NCBI RefSeq assembly: GCF_030272615.1 | Contig: NC_081409.1 | Coordinates: 241,884,332-241,948,331 of the forward strand | Origin: Cryptomeria japonica | Lineage: Eukaryota; Streptophyta; Pinopsida; Cupressales; Cupressaceae | Reading direction: 5' to 3' | Length of the DNA stretch: 64,000 nucleotides | Shown: positions 44,795 through 57,800 of the stretch, in pieces | How the letters are laid out: every line of letters begins with the position of its first letter | Numbering within the stretch: position 1 is the first letter of the stretch | Notes under the pieces: model-generated | Databases searched by the model: none | What the model was told of the DNA's origin: nothing | Seen by the model: only the letters and a program-made list of their open reading frames with translations | Program-made: the position numbers and the translations under genes

Positions 44795-47700
44795 TTAAGC
44801 TTTACTTGAGGAGTTTACATCAAACCCTTCAATGGGTTGCAAACCAAGATTTTTACAATGAAATTGGAACTTTTCTTTACAAAGTGGCTTGGTCAAAATA
44901 TCGGCAACTTGGTCTTCTCCCTTGCAATAGAGGAGTGAAACTTGCTTGTCTTCAATTTGTTCTCTAATAAAGTGGTGTTGGAGAGCAGTGTGTTTTGTCC
45001 TTGCATGGAAAACTGGATTTTTAGCCAAGGCAATGGCACTTTGGTTGTCACAATACAATGGAGTTGGTTTGTGTTGAGGTAGACCAAAATCTTCAAGTAG
45101 TCTTCTAAGCCACAAGGCTTCTTTGGAAGCATTAGTGCATCCTTTGTACTCAGCTTCAGTGGATCCAAGAGAGGTAGATTGTTGCTTTTTACTATTCCAA
45201 GAAATTGCTCCTGAACCAACAAAAAAACAATAACCACAAGTAGATTTCCCATGATTGGGATCTCCACCTAGATCGGAATTAGTAAAACCTTTTAAAGTAA
45301 AATCAGAATTTGCATCATAAAACAAACCTACATTAATAGTTCCTTTAATATATCTTAAAATTCTTTTAGCAACTTTAAAGTGTGTTTGTTGAGGTTTAGA
45401 CATGAATCTTGAAACTAAACCAACACTATAAGCAATATCTGGCCTAGTAAGAGTTAAATAATTCAAACTTCCAACTAATTGTCTATACAAAGTAGGATCA
45501 ACAAGTGGAGTTTGCATATCAAGCATTAACTTAGTGCCTAATTCAATAGGAATTGAAACATGGTTAGCATCATTCATTTTAAACTTGTCTAAAAGATCTT
45601 GAGCATATTTACTTTGAGATAGAAAAATACCATTACTTGTTTGCCAAATTTGCATTCCCAAAAAATAATGTAAAAGTCCTAATTCAGTCATTTGAAATTT
45701 TTGATTGAGTTGAAACTTAATTTCAGAAATCAAATTATTGGAACTTGAAGTTAGAATTAAATCATCTACATATAAAATAATAATCACAATGTCATCTTCA
45801 CTATGTTTAATATATAAATTTGGATCATTTTTACTTCTAATGAAACCTTTAGAAAGAAAGAATGTATTAATCTTAGAATACCATTCCCTAGGAGATTGCT
45901 TCAAACCATAAATTGATTTCCTTAACTTGCAAACTAAATGTTCATTACCTTCCTTAACAAAACCAGGAGGTTGAGACATAAATTTTTTCATGTAAATCAC
46001 CATTTAGAAAAACACTTTTAACATCCATTTGATGAATAGGCCAATTCATATAAGAAGCTAAAGCAAGAACAAGTTTAATAGTAGGCATTTTAGCAATGGG
46101 AGCAAAAGTTTCAGTATAATTTAAGCGTTCAATTTGAGAAAAACTTCTAGCAACTAATCTAGCTTTAAATTTAGTAACTTCATTATTTGCATTCAATTTA
46201 GTTTTATATAACCACTTACAAGAAACAAGATTTTTACCATGAGGCAAGGGAACTAAATCCCAAGTTTGGTTAGAAATTAAAGTATCATATTCTTTCTTCA
46301 TTGTTTTTTGCCAATGTGGTTGATTTTTAGCTTGATCAAATGTTTTAGGATCATTAGAATTCATAATAGTAGACATTAAAGCATAATTACAATAATTAAC
46401 TCTTCTAGCTTGAAGTCTATCCATTCTAGCTAAGTATTCATCACTATCTTGAATTAAAGATTTAAACCATTTAGGTCTTCTTTTAGAAGTAATGGATTCA
46501 TCACTAGAAGAAGAGTCATGAGGAGTAGAGTTATTATCACCATCATCACTATCACTGGAAGGAATAGAAAGAGATGCATTAGGAGTAGGGTTAAGAGAAG
46601 GAGGTTGGTCCTCCACAAGCACAACTTTGTTTTGAGCAAGTTCATCATCCTCCACTTTAGAACAATCATGAATGCCTTTTTCTGCAATACAAACATCTCT
46701 TGCAACTTTTACCTTTATAGTAATAGGATTGTAAACTCTATAACCTTTAGTATTTTCATCATAACCAACAAAAATAAAAGAAGAAGATTTAGCTTCTAAT
46801 TTTTATCTTTTCTCCTTGGGTTTGTGAACATAAGTTGTGGAACCAAAAATTCTTAAATTCTGCAAATTGGGCTTTCTACCAGACCTAGCTTCTTCAAGAG
46901 TTTTATCCTTAAGGCTTTGGTAGGTGTTCTATTAATTAAATAAGTTGCACATCATAGCTTCAGCCCAAAACTTGTAATCCATATTTTTTGCATGCAATAA
47001 GCATCTTTCCATTTCCACAATGGTCCTATGCTTTCGTTCCGCCACACCATTTTGTTGTGGTGTATAAGGAATGGTAGGCTTATGTTTAATTTCAAAAGAT
47101 TTCAAATGAGCATTAAATGCATTATTGGCATATTCTCTCCCATTGTCAGTACGAAGAATCTTAATTTTAGAATCATATTGTCCTTCTACAAACATATGAA
47201 ATTCAGTAAACACATCAACTTACTATGAAGGAAATATATCTATGTTCTCCTTGAAAAATTATCAACAAAGGTAAGAGCATACCTTGAACCTTGGATAGAG
47301 GGATTCTCCATGGGACCCAAGAGATCACTATGAACTAGATACAATTTAGTATATGCCCTCCAAGATTGACCATGAGGAAAGGGTTCCCTATGCATCTTAC
47401 CACTCATACAACCATTGCAAACAATTTGAGAAGGAACAATAGTAGGCAATCCATCAACCATATTTTCTTTTTGCATCAATGAAATATAATCAGAATTGAG
47501 ATGGCCAAGTTTTTCATGCCATATAGTAAAATCAACAGTAGTAAGCAGGGAATACTTTGTAGGAGCAAATTCATAGAACTTGAATAAGTTATCAGTATCC
47601 ATTTTAGTAATAACAATAACATGATTAGTTTTTGGATCAATGATATAACACATGCCCCTATAAAAGTTAATCTTATAATCTTGACAAAGTTTAGGAAGTG

Positions 47701-48830
47701 AAAGCAAATTTGATTTTAATTCAGGAACATAAAAAACATCATGTAATTTCCCATTAGGGACATTCACATCACCAATAGCTTCAACTTTGCAACTATGATT
47801 ATTAGCTAATTGAACAGGAATATTGGAAGTATCAAGATGCAAAGATTCAAAACATTCTTTATGAGAAGTAACATGTTGAGATGCACCAGAATCAATAATC
47901 CACTCAAGTGGTTGAGAAACATTATAAGTACATGTAAATGCATGACGAGATGAATTACCATTATTATTACTTTTCTTATAATGAGGTTTATGTTGTTGAT
48001 TATTTTGATTATTTTGTTTCATGGGCTTTTTACCATTTGGCTTCTTAAAACAATTATTAGTCACATGACCATCCTTACCACAATAGGTACAATGGGGCCT
48101 CTTAGAATAATTAATCTTTTGATTATTATTAGAGTTGTTATTATAGGATTTGGAATGAAATTATTATTAAAATAATGATTATTATGATTATTATTATTAT
48201 TGGATTTAAAATGATTATTATGATTTTGATTTTTAGCCATAAAAGCATGTTCAGTACTTTTAAGAGTATCAAATTGAATTAATTTAGCTTCCTCTTGACG
48301 TAATAAATTACGAAAATATCATAAGTTAATTGAGTAGCTAAACTAGGAATAGCAAGCTGAGCATGAATACTAGTAATAAATTGCTGAAATTGACGAGGAA
48401 GACATTTTTTAAGAATAAGATGAATTAAACGTATATCGGCTAGAGTAACTCCCAAACCAGTTAATTGACCATTAATAGAATCAAACTTTAATAAGAATTC
48501 ATCCATGGTTTTAAAATCCGTATACCTAAGATCTTCGAGTTGATCTTGAAGCTGAATTTTTCGGGATTCATTTGAACTATCATAAGTTGTTTTTAAAATT
48601 TCTCATGCTTCATATGCTTTTGTTCAATTTCCAATAAGAATGTACAATTCAGGGACCATCGAAATACCAATTAAACCAAGTGCTTCCTCATTTTGAGCTT
48701 TCCACCTATCTTGGTCGGTTTGAGGAGCAGTTGAAGCAAGCTCAAAAGTTTTATCAGTAGCAACATCCAAAATATGCTTGAAACAAAAATAAAAGAAATA
48801 TGCATTTTCCATTAATGATAATTAGAACTA
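44795..48830 (-). pseudogene. Copia gag-pol polyprotein, frameshifted
   Basis: From the N-terminus: gag pieces at 48812-48279 (DRWKAQNEEALGLIGISM; DEFLLKFDSINGQLTGLGV); a CCHC zinc knuckle CTYCGKDGHVTNNC near 48065-48105; the protease WIIDSGASQHV near 47915; the integrase HHCC finger (WHEKLGHLN, CNGCMSGK) and DDE core with SDLLGPM, RTDNGREYANN and GVAERKHRTIVE (all three acidic residues kept); the reverse transcriptase with DVKSVFLNGDLHEKIY and YVDDLILTSS; and RNase H with STEAEYKGCTNASKEALWL and QVADILTKPL. The last 402-residue piece (46003-44795) is open. At least four frameshifts or stops break the rest, including one near 45980 between the two reverse-transcriptase parts. The normal product would copy and integrate element RNA. 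This copy cannot make a full polyprotein. Confidence 0.93.
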
Positions 48831-50200
48831 TTTAATTTAATTTCCGGAATTAATGTAGACATAGTTGCAAAATAAAAGATTAGAAAAAAAAAATACCCCC
48901 TTTTAAATTGAATAATAATTTACCATAAAATAAAGTGACAAAAAAAAGTTAAAAAACTTTTTATAAAAAAAAACTTTATTTTCAATTCTTTTAATAATAA
49001 ATTTAAATTAAAAAACTTTAAGTGTAATAAAATAAACTTCATCTTAAAAACTTTAAACCTTTAATAAAATGGAAAACAAGTTATATTAAAAAACTTTATT
49101 TAAAAATTACATATATATTAGAAGTTTTATTATTAAAAAATTATAAACTTTTAAGATACGCATGTATAAGAAAATAATTCTTTTTAAAAAAAAACTTTAT
49201 AAAAAAACTAACTTTTTATTAAAAAAAAATAAGTTTTAATTTTTTTAAATATTCTTAATATCTATAAGAAAATGTTATTTAGGAAAGTTCCAAAAAAACT
49301 TTATTTAAAAGCTTTAAAAAGATTTTATATGAGAAACTTTGAATAGATAAAATTAAAGATTATCTTATTTAAAGCTTCAAATGTTGCAAAATTAAAAACT
49401 TGTCTTATTATTAAAACTTAAATATCTATGAAAAATCTTTTATACTGAAAACTTTGCGGAGCTGTTAAAAATTACAAAGGTAGAAGAAAACTTTGCAGAG
49501 CTGTTACAAATTACAGAGGCAGAATCCAAGAGTGGAAATACGTTACAAATTATAGAGGCAAAATTATTTTAAACAATATTGAACCAGAAATAAGTTTCAT
49601 TTAGATTTAAAATTTAATAAAGGATTGAAACAATATTGAAAAATAATATGATTAGAGCAAGGAGAAACTAAAATAGTTCTTGAATCTGCAAACATAAATC
49701 TTTACAAAAAAAAAATCAATAATAATCTGCAAGTGAAATAAAATGTTAAAACTTGCACAAAACAGAAAGATTTAAAACTTAATAAAAAATTGAAACGAGT
49801 ATTGTAAAATAAAATGTTAGAACCTGCAAATAAACAGAGAATGTCTTGGCAGCAAGCCTTCCAAAACCAAAACTTAAACTAAAAGAAAAAAATCTGGCAG
49901 CAAACTTTCCAAAGCAGATAAATTAAAGAATACAAGAAAATAAAGAGGTTACAACAGAGTTTTGGCGGCAAGCCTTCCAAAACTAAAAAATAAACTTTAA
50001 AGTAGAATCTAAATGAATTAATCCCGCATGCAAACTTGTTAACAAGTTTGAAAAAAATAATTTAAACTTAAATCAAAACCTGCACAACAAAACATTAAAG
50101 AACAAGTTTCTTCTTTTCTCTCAAAAAAAGTGCCTTCAAGAAAGGTGAGCTCCACAAAATGGTAACCTTCATCAATCTCAACTTGAAACAAGGATTACAA
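48831..50200 (-). other. Copia leader between primer site and gag
   Basis: About 1.35 kb of AT-rich non-coding DNA with many A and T runs. Near 49450-49550 and 49855-49985 are short repeated phrases (GAAAACTTTGCAGAGCTGTTA; GGCAGCAAGCCTTCCAAAA). No ORF is supported. Confidence 0.6.
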
Positions 50201-50203
50201 CTT

Positions 50204-50215
50204 GCTCTGATACCA
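50204..50215 (-). other. Primer-binding site of the copia element
   Basis: TGGTATCAGAGC on the minus strand, separated by TGGTA from the LTR end at 50221. Confidence 0.85.
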
Positions 50216-50220
50216 TACCA

Positions 50221-50386
50221 TGAAAGGAAATATAAGAGCAAGAAAAGAAAAACAAAATCCAAGTAAGTTTATTGATGAAGTAAATGTTACCAAGAGAAAT
50301 GTAGAAACCTTGGAGCAGTCACCCAAATGTGAAGGAGGCACAAGAACTTTTGAAAGGGGAAAAGCAAAGAAAAACCCCTTGTGTTA

Positions 50387-50436
<50 letters not shown>

Positions 50437-50740
50437 AAGAAGCTCTTTACAATAATGTCATTAAATAAAAATGAAAGAGGAGACATCTCTTAAATAGAGA
50501 TGAGGAGAGAAGTTACAAAGTAACTCCCAAATCTATGAATGCCACCATTCATAAAATGTGTGTGCCATGTGTCCACATCCTCTTAAGGAGGAAATCTAAT
50601 ATTCCTTAATAAAGAAAAATAAAAGAAATGACTTGTTCTCACACATGTACTAGAGGACAAATTACATGTAGGGATTCCGAAGGAATATCCCAAACTAAAT
50701 ACGAATAAACCTAAGCCAAGTAAAGATTAAATATTCTAAA
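50221..50740 (-). repeat. Copia 5' LTR
   Basis: It matches the left LTR along its length. The end reads AATATTCTAAAA instead of AATATTCTAACA because of the junction deletion. Confidence 0.88.
50391..50435. repeat. GA dinucleotide microsatellite
   Basis: About 22 GA units lie in the copia 5' LTR. The same site in the 3' LTR has about 11, so the run has expanded or contracted since insertion. Confidence 0.95.
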
Positions 50741-51843
50741 AATCACTAACATATGATGGTCTGTTGAAGGCAATAGTGATGGAATATATAAACTGTACTT
50801 TCCCCTTGAGGTGGGGTTTGTTGTGAGCTCTAAATCCATGGATGGGATGGCTTGCTGATGGACTGATTTTTATGTCTTTAAATAACCTTTAGACTGTTGC
50901 AACCTTCCAAAACTTGTCTGCTCTATTGGGATGATTGTTTGACAATAAGGAACTGATTAGAAAGAAGTTTGTATTAGTATTGACCTTGCACAAGGAGAAG
51001 ACTGGGTTGGCTAGGCACACAAGCACCTCACTTAGCCAATCCACAAATAACTTCAAACTGTTGTTCCAAATACCACTAAAGATTGTTGTATGGTATTCAA
51101 CATTTAGACAAAGTGTTGCTGGTGACAAACACAACAACTATGGTGCTGAAAACTGTATTTCTTGGGCTTCCTCTACCTTGAAATGGTATGGCCACACAAG
51201 CAAATAGGTGGCTTCAGATTTGCTACAACTTATCCAACTTTGATGCCCAAAGGAAACTTCTAAAAAAGAAGCTTCTCCTCACACCCTTGGCTGGTCTCTC
51301 ACAATTGTAGATGTGCAAACAATGGAGGTTTCCGTCTCCAAAGTTCTCTAAACCCTAAGGTTGCCAAGCTCCTCAAAGGAGACATGAAAAAGAAATGATA
51401 TCCAAAAACATGAATAGAAATGAGTCTCTAGTGACCTTTAAATAACCTTTCCTCAAGCTGCCCTAATTAGGGTTGAAACCCTAACACCTCAATCAAATTT
51501 AATGAATTAAATAATAGTTATTTTATCCTCATGACAATTCTCCCACTTAGGACGTACACTTTATGTTATATGCTTTCTCCACTTATACTAACCTTTTATC
51601 TCTATCTTCCCCATTCACTCTCTCACTAGGAATAGGTACATGGGAAAGGTGAAACTTAATATTATAAATATGTTTTAAGTGACCCAAGGAGAGATTACAA
51701 AGTAATATGCATCAACTTTATTATCTTTTTAATTTGTTTTTTCTCTCTCCTCATGGATACTTGGCAAGGAAGCACCTCACTCTCTCTCTAGATGCATGTA
51801 TACCTTTGAAGGAGATATTCTAGGGTTTAATGCAGTTTTAGAT

Positions 51844-54800
51844 TGGCAACTTGAAGATAACAATACTGTAGATTGATTCCACCCATGTTTACTCTAAAGT
51901 GCCCTTTGAAATAGGAGAAAATCACCAGTTCAATGTCCTCTACCCGTCCTTATCAATCTTCGAGGACTTAGTTAATAGACTGATCTTGATGTGTTGATTC
52001 TGGCTAAGAAGGGGACATTACACAAGAAGAAAAGGGGACTACAGTGGCATAAAAGCCAACTGTTCCCTAAGTACCAAATGAGATTCCAGATGCATGCCGT
52101 ATAAAACTATGAAAGGCTCTTTCCACATCCACGTTGCCTAAAAATTCCACTGCCAAATTCACCTCCTGAAAGTAATGCAAGAAAGCCAAAGGAAGAGCAA
52201 AGAATTTGTGCCTCTTGCTGACAAGTCAAAGTTTCTATTCAAGACAAAATCCTTTACAAAGACCATTGGTAATGTTAAGAGAATCACATCCGACCATAAC
52301 TTTGTTAAGACCAAGGGAAGAAGCTGATGACATCTCAGCCTTTCTGCTTCATTATTTGTTTGGCAGCCAAAAAAAGATCATTGTGAACAAAGATACCTTG
52401 CTCACCTCTAAGCACCACACCTGCACCAAAAGATTCGAATTGCCCTTAGATGCTCTGTCGAAGTTGATATTCAAAACTCCTTCTTGGGGTCTCACCATAC
52501 TGATGGCTTCTAGAATTGTTAATTGATGTCAAGTGAGTAGTCTTTTTTGCATATCCTTATGGTCTATATGATTTTTATGTTTCCGCTAAGTGTATTTGAT
52601 TGTCATCAGTGTGATCTGCAGTGGTTGTGATAGCTTTTTTGTGTACATGTACGTTAATAGCTAAGGGTTTCAAAAGTATCGTTGTACCCTTAATGTACGT
52701 GGATTGACAAGATATGGTTTACTTTGGATGTTGGTCATAAGGTGAAAACCCAAGGTTATGCATTTGAAACAATACAGTAAGGTAAACGGAAAGAAATTCC
52801 ATTGTGGGTTTCCACAAGGGGTTTATGTGCCAATTTGGCAACTTGTTTGGCAATAACCTGGAAAACAACCCTCCATATAAGTAGGGGACATTACACAAGA
52901 AGAAAAGGGGAATACAGTGGCAACTTGAAGATAACAATACTGTAGATTGATTCCACCCATGTTTACTCTAAAGTGCCCTTTGAAATAGGAGAAAATCACC
53001 AGTTCAATGTCCTCTACCCGTCCTTATCAATCTTCGAGGACTTAGTTAATAGACTGATCTTGATGTGTTGATTCTGGCTAAGAAGGGGACATTACACAAG
53101 AAGAAAAGGGGACTACAGTGGCATAAAAGCCAACTGTTCCCTAAGTACCAAATGAGATTCCAGATGCATGCCGTATAAAACTATGAAAGGCTCTTTCCAC
53201 ATCCACGTTGCCTAAAAATTCCACTGCCAAATTCACCTCCTGAAAGTAATGCAAGAAAGCCAAAGGAAGAGCAAAGAATTTGTGCCTCTTGCTGACAAGT
53301 CAAAGTTTCTATTCAAGACAAAATCCTTTACAAAGACCATTGGTAATGTTAAGAGAATCACATCCGACCATAACTTTGTTAAGACCAAGGGAAGAAGCTG
53401 ATGACATCTCAGCCTTTCTGCTTCATTATTTGTTTGGCAGCCAAAAAAAGATCATTGTGAACAAAGATACCTTGCTCACCTCTAAGCACCACACCTGCAC
53501 CAAAAGATTCGAATTGCCCTTAGATGCTCTGTCGAAGTTGATATTCAAAACTCCTTCTTGGGGTCTCACCATACTGATGGCTTCTAGAATTGTTAATTGA
53601 TGTCAAGTGAGTAGTCTTTTTTGCATATCCTTATGGTCTATATGATTTTTATGTTTCCGCTAAGTGTATTTGATTGTCATCAGTGTGATCTGCAGTGGTT
53701 GTGATAGCTTTTTTGTGTACATGTACGTTAATAGCTAAGGGTTTCAAAAGTATCGTTGTACCCTTAATGTACGTGGATTGACAAGATATGGTTTACTTTG
53801 GATGTTGGTCATAAGGTGAAAACCCAAGGTTATGCATTTGAAACAATACAGTAAGGTAAACGGAAAGAAATTCCATTGTGGGTTTCCACAAGGGGTTTAT
53901 GTGCCAATTTGGCAACTTGTTTGGCAATAACCTGGAAAACAACCCTCCATATAAGTAGGGGACATTACACAAGAAGAAAAGGGGAATACAGTGGCAACTT
54001 GAAGATAACAATACTGTAGATTGATTCCACCCATGTTTACTCTAAAGTGCCCTTTGAAATAGGAGAAAATCACCAGTTCAATGTCCTCTACCCGTCCTTA
54101 TCAATCTTCGAGGACTTAGTTAATAGACTGATCTTGATGTGTTGATTCTGGCTAAGAAGGGGACATTACACAAGAAGAAAAGGGGACTACAGTGGCATAA
54201 AAGCCAACTGTTCCCTAAGTACCAAATGAGATTCCAGATGCATGCCGTATAAAACTATGAAAGGCTCTTTCCACATCCACGTTGCCTAAAAATTCCACTG
54301 CCAAATTCACCTCCTGAAAGTAATGCAAGAAAGCCAAAGGAAGAGCAAAGAATTTGTGCCTCTTGCTGACAAGTCAAAGTTTCTATTCAAGACAAAATCC
54401 TTTACAAAGACCATTGGTAATGTTAAGAGAATCACATCCGACCATAACTTTGTTAAGACCAAGGGAAGAAGCTGATGACATCTCAGCCTTTCTGCTTCAT
54501 TATTTGTTTGGCAGCCAAAAAAAGATCATTGTGAACAAAGATACCTTGCTCACCTCTAAGCACCACACCTGCACCAAAAGATTCGAATTGCCCTTAGATG
54601 CTCTGTCGAAGTTGATATTCAAAACTCCTTCTTGGGGTCTCACCATACTGATGGCTTCTAGAATTGTTAATTGATGTCAAGTGAGTAGTCTTTTTTGCAT
54701 ATCCTTATGGTCTATATGATTTTTATGTTTCCGCTAAGTGTATTTGATTGTCATCAGTGTGATCTGCAGTGGTTGTGATAGCTTTTTTGTGTACATGTAC

Positions 54801-57800
54801 GTTAATAGCTAAGGGTTTCAAAAGTATCGTTGTACCCTTAATGTACGTGGATTGACAAGATATGGTTTACTTTGGATGTTGGTCATAAGGTGAAAACCCA
54901 AGGTTATGCATTTGAAACAATACAGTAAGGTAAACGGAAAGAAATTCCATTGTGGGTTTCCACAAGGGGTTTATGTGCCAATTTGGCAACTTGTTTGGCA
55001 ATAACCTGGAAAACAACCCTCCATATAAGTAGGGGACATTACACAAGAAGAAAAGGGGAATACAGTGGCAACTTGAAGATAACAATACTGTAGATTGATT
55101 CCACCCATGTTTACTCTAAAGTGCCCTTTGAAATAGGAGAAAATCACCAGTTCAATGTCCTCTACCCGTCCTTATCAATCTTCGAGGACTTAGTTAATAG
55201 ACTGATCTTGATGTGTTGATTCTGGCTAAGAAGGGGACATTACACAAGAAGAAAAGGGGACTACAGTGGCATAAAAGCCAACTGTTCCCTAAGTACCAAA
55301 TGAGATTCCAGATGCATGCCGTATAAAACTATGAAAGGCTCTTTCCACATCCACGTTGCCTAAAAATTCCACTGCCAAATTCACCTCCTGAAAGTAATGC
55401 AAGAAAGCCAAAGGAAGAGCAAAGAATTTGTGCCTCTTGCTGACAAGTCAAAGTTTCTATTCAAGACAAAATCCTTTACAAAGACCATTGGTAATGTTAA
55501 GAGAATCACATCCGACCATAACTTTGTTAAGACCAAGGGAAGAAGCTGATGACATCTCAGCCTTTCTGCTTCATTATTTGTTTGGCAGCCAAAAAAAGAT
55601 CATTGTGAACAAAGATACCTTGCTCACCTCTAAGCACCACACCTGCACCAAAAGATTCGAATTGCCCTTAGATGCTCCGTCGAAGTTGATATTCAAAACT
55701 CCTTCTTGGGGTCTCACCATACTGATGGCTTCTAGAATTGTTAATTGATGTCAAGTGAGTAGTCTTTTTTGCATATCCTTATGGTCTATATGATTTTTAT
55801 GTTTCCGCTAAGTGTATTTGATTGTCATCAGTGTGATCTGCAGTGGTTGTGATAGCTTTTTTGTGTACATGTACGTTAATAGCTAAGGGTTTCAAAAGTA
55901 TCGTTGTACCCTTAATGTACGTGGATTGACAAGATATGGTTTACTTTGGATGTTGGTCATAAGGTGAAAACCCAAGGTTATGCATTTGAAACAATACAGT
56001 AAGGTAAACGGAAAGAAATTCCATTGTGGGTTTCCACAAGGGGTTTATGTGCCAATTTGGCAACTTGTTTGGCAATAACCTGGAAAACAACCCTCCATAT
56101 AAGTAGGGGACATTACACAAGAAGAAAAGGGGAATACAGTGGCAACTTGAAGATAACAATACTGTAGATTGATTCCACCCATGTTTACTCTAAAGTGCCC
56201 TTTGAAATAGGAGAAAATCACCAGTTCAATGTCCTCTACCCGTCCTTATCAATCTTCGAGGACTTAGTTAATAGACTGATCTTGATGTGTTGATTCTGGC
56301 TAAGAAGGGGACATTACACAAGAAGAAAAGGGGACTACAGTGGCATAAAAGCCAACTGTTCCCTAAGTACCAAATGAGATTCCAGATGCATGCCGTATAA
56401 AACTATGAAAGGCTCTTTCCACATCCACGTTGCCTAAAAATTCCACTGCCAAATTCACCTCCTGAAAGTAATGCAAGAAAGCCAAAGGAAGAGCAAAGAA
56501 TTTGTGCCTCTTGCTGACAAGTCAAAGTTTCTATTCAAGACAAAATCCTTTACAAAGACCATTGGTAATGTTAAGAGAATCACATCCGACCATAACTTTG
56601 TTAAGACCAAGGGAAGAAGCTGATGACATCTCAGCCTTTCTGCTTCATTATTTGTTTGGCAGCCAAAAAAAGATCATTGTGAACAAAGATACCTTGCTCA
56701 CCTCTAAGCACCACACCTGCACCAAAAGATTCGAATTGCCCTTAGATGCTCTGTCGAAGTTGATATTCAAAACTCCTTCTTGGGGTCTCACCATACTGAT
56801 GGCTTCTAGAATTGTTAATTGATGTCAAGTGAGTAGTCTTTTTTGCATATCCTTATGGTCTATATGATTTTTATGTTTCCGCTAAGTGTATTTGATTGTC
56901 ATCAGTGTGATCTGCAGTGGTTGTGATAGCTTTTTTGTGTACATGTACATTAATAGCTAAGGGTTTCAAAAGTATCGTTGTACCCTTAATGTACGTGGAT
57001 TGACAAGATATGGTTTACTTTGGATGTTGGTCATAAGGTGAAAACCCAAGGTTATGCATTTGAAACAATACAGTAAGGTAAACGGAAAGAAATTCCATTG
57101 TGGGTTTCCACAAGGGGTTTATGTGCCAATTTGGCAACTTGTTTGGCAATAACCTGGAAAACAACCCTCCATATAAGTAGGGGACATTACACAAGAAGAA
57201 AAGGGGAATACAGTGGCAACTTGAAGATAACAATACTGTAGATTGATTCCACCCATGTTTACTCTAAAGTGCCCTTTGAAATAGGAGAAAATCACCAGTT
57301 CAATGTCCTCTACCCGTCCTTATCAATCTTCGAGGACTTAGTTAATAGACTGATCTTGATGTGTTGATTCTGGCTAAGAAGGGGACATTACACAAGAAGA
57401 AAAGGGGACTACAGTGGCATAAAAGCCAACTGTTCCCTAAGTACCAAATGAGATTCCAGATGCATGCCGTATAAAACTATGAAAGGCTCTTTCCACATCC
57501 ACGTTGCCTAAAAATTCCACTGCCAAATTCACCTCCTGAAAGTAATGCAAGAAAGCCAAAGGAAGAGCAAAGAATTTGTGCCTCTTGCTGACAAGTCAAA
57601 GTTTCTATTCAAGACAAAATCCTTTACAAAGACCATTGGTAATGTTAAGAGAATCACATCCGACCATAACTTTGTTAAGACCAAGGGAAGAAGCTGATGA
57701 CATCTCAGCCTTTCTGCTTCATTATTTGTTTGGCAGCCAAAAAAAGATCATTGTGAACAAAGATACCTTGCTCACCTCTAAGCACCACACCTGCACCAAA

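Larger units (their letters stand above)
44275..50740 (-). mobile_element. Ty1/copia retrotransposon nested in element C's 5' LTR
   Basis: LTRs of about 510 bp lie at 44275-44786 (3' LTR) and 50221-50740 (5' LTR). On the minus strand they start TGTTAGAATATT and end CTTTCA. A tRNAiMet primer site (50204-50215) lies five bases from the 5' LTR, and a polypurine tract AAGGGGGG adjoins the 3' LTR near 44788-44796. Gag, protease, integrase, reverse transcriptase and RNase H follow in copia order. At the right junction about 35-45 bp of the host LTR and the last bases of the copia LTR are missing, so no target duplication is seen. The LTRs differ mainly by scattered substitutions and a longer GA run at 50391-50435. 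Confidence 0.93.
37902..52022 (-). mobile_element. LTR retrotransposon C with captured PDS5 piece; TSD CAAGA
   Basis: A full-length, non-autonomous element lies on the minus strand. The right LTR (43800-52022, the 5' LTR) is followed by a tRNAiMet primer site (43787-43798), an internal region (40428-43786), a polypurine stretch at 40428-40441 and the left LTR (37902-40427, the 3' LTR). Identical CAAGA flanks it at 37897-37901 and 52023-52027. After removing later insertions each LTR is about 1.7 kb, and they are clearly over 90% alike. The internal region has no reverse transcriptase or integrase, so it must have moved with enzymes supplied by another element. Confidence 0.9.
43800..52022 (-). 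repeat. 5' LTR of element C (split by a copia element)
   Basis: LTR sequence lies at 43800-44274 and 50741-52022, around the copia insertion. Its tip is tandemly duplicated: TGTAATGTCCCA occurs at 43800 and again at 43849 with the same preceding ACCAC. The last 179 bp (51844-52022) are part of the downstream 1,074-bp repeat unit. Confidence 0.88.
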
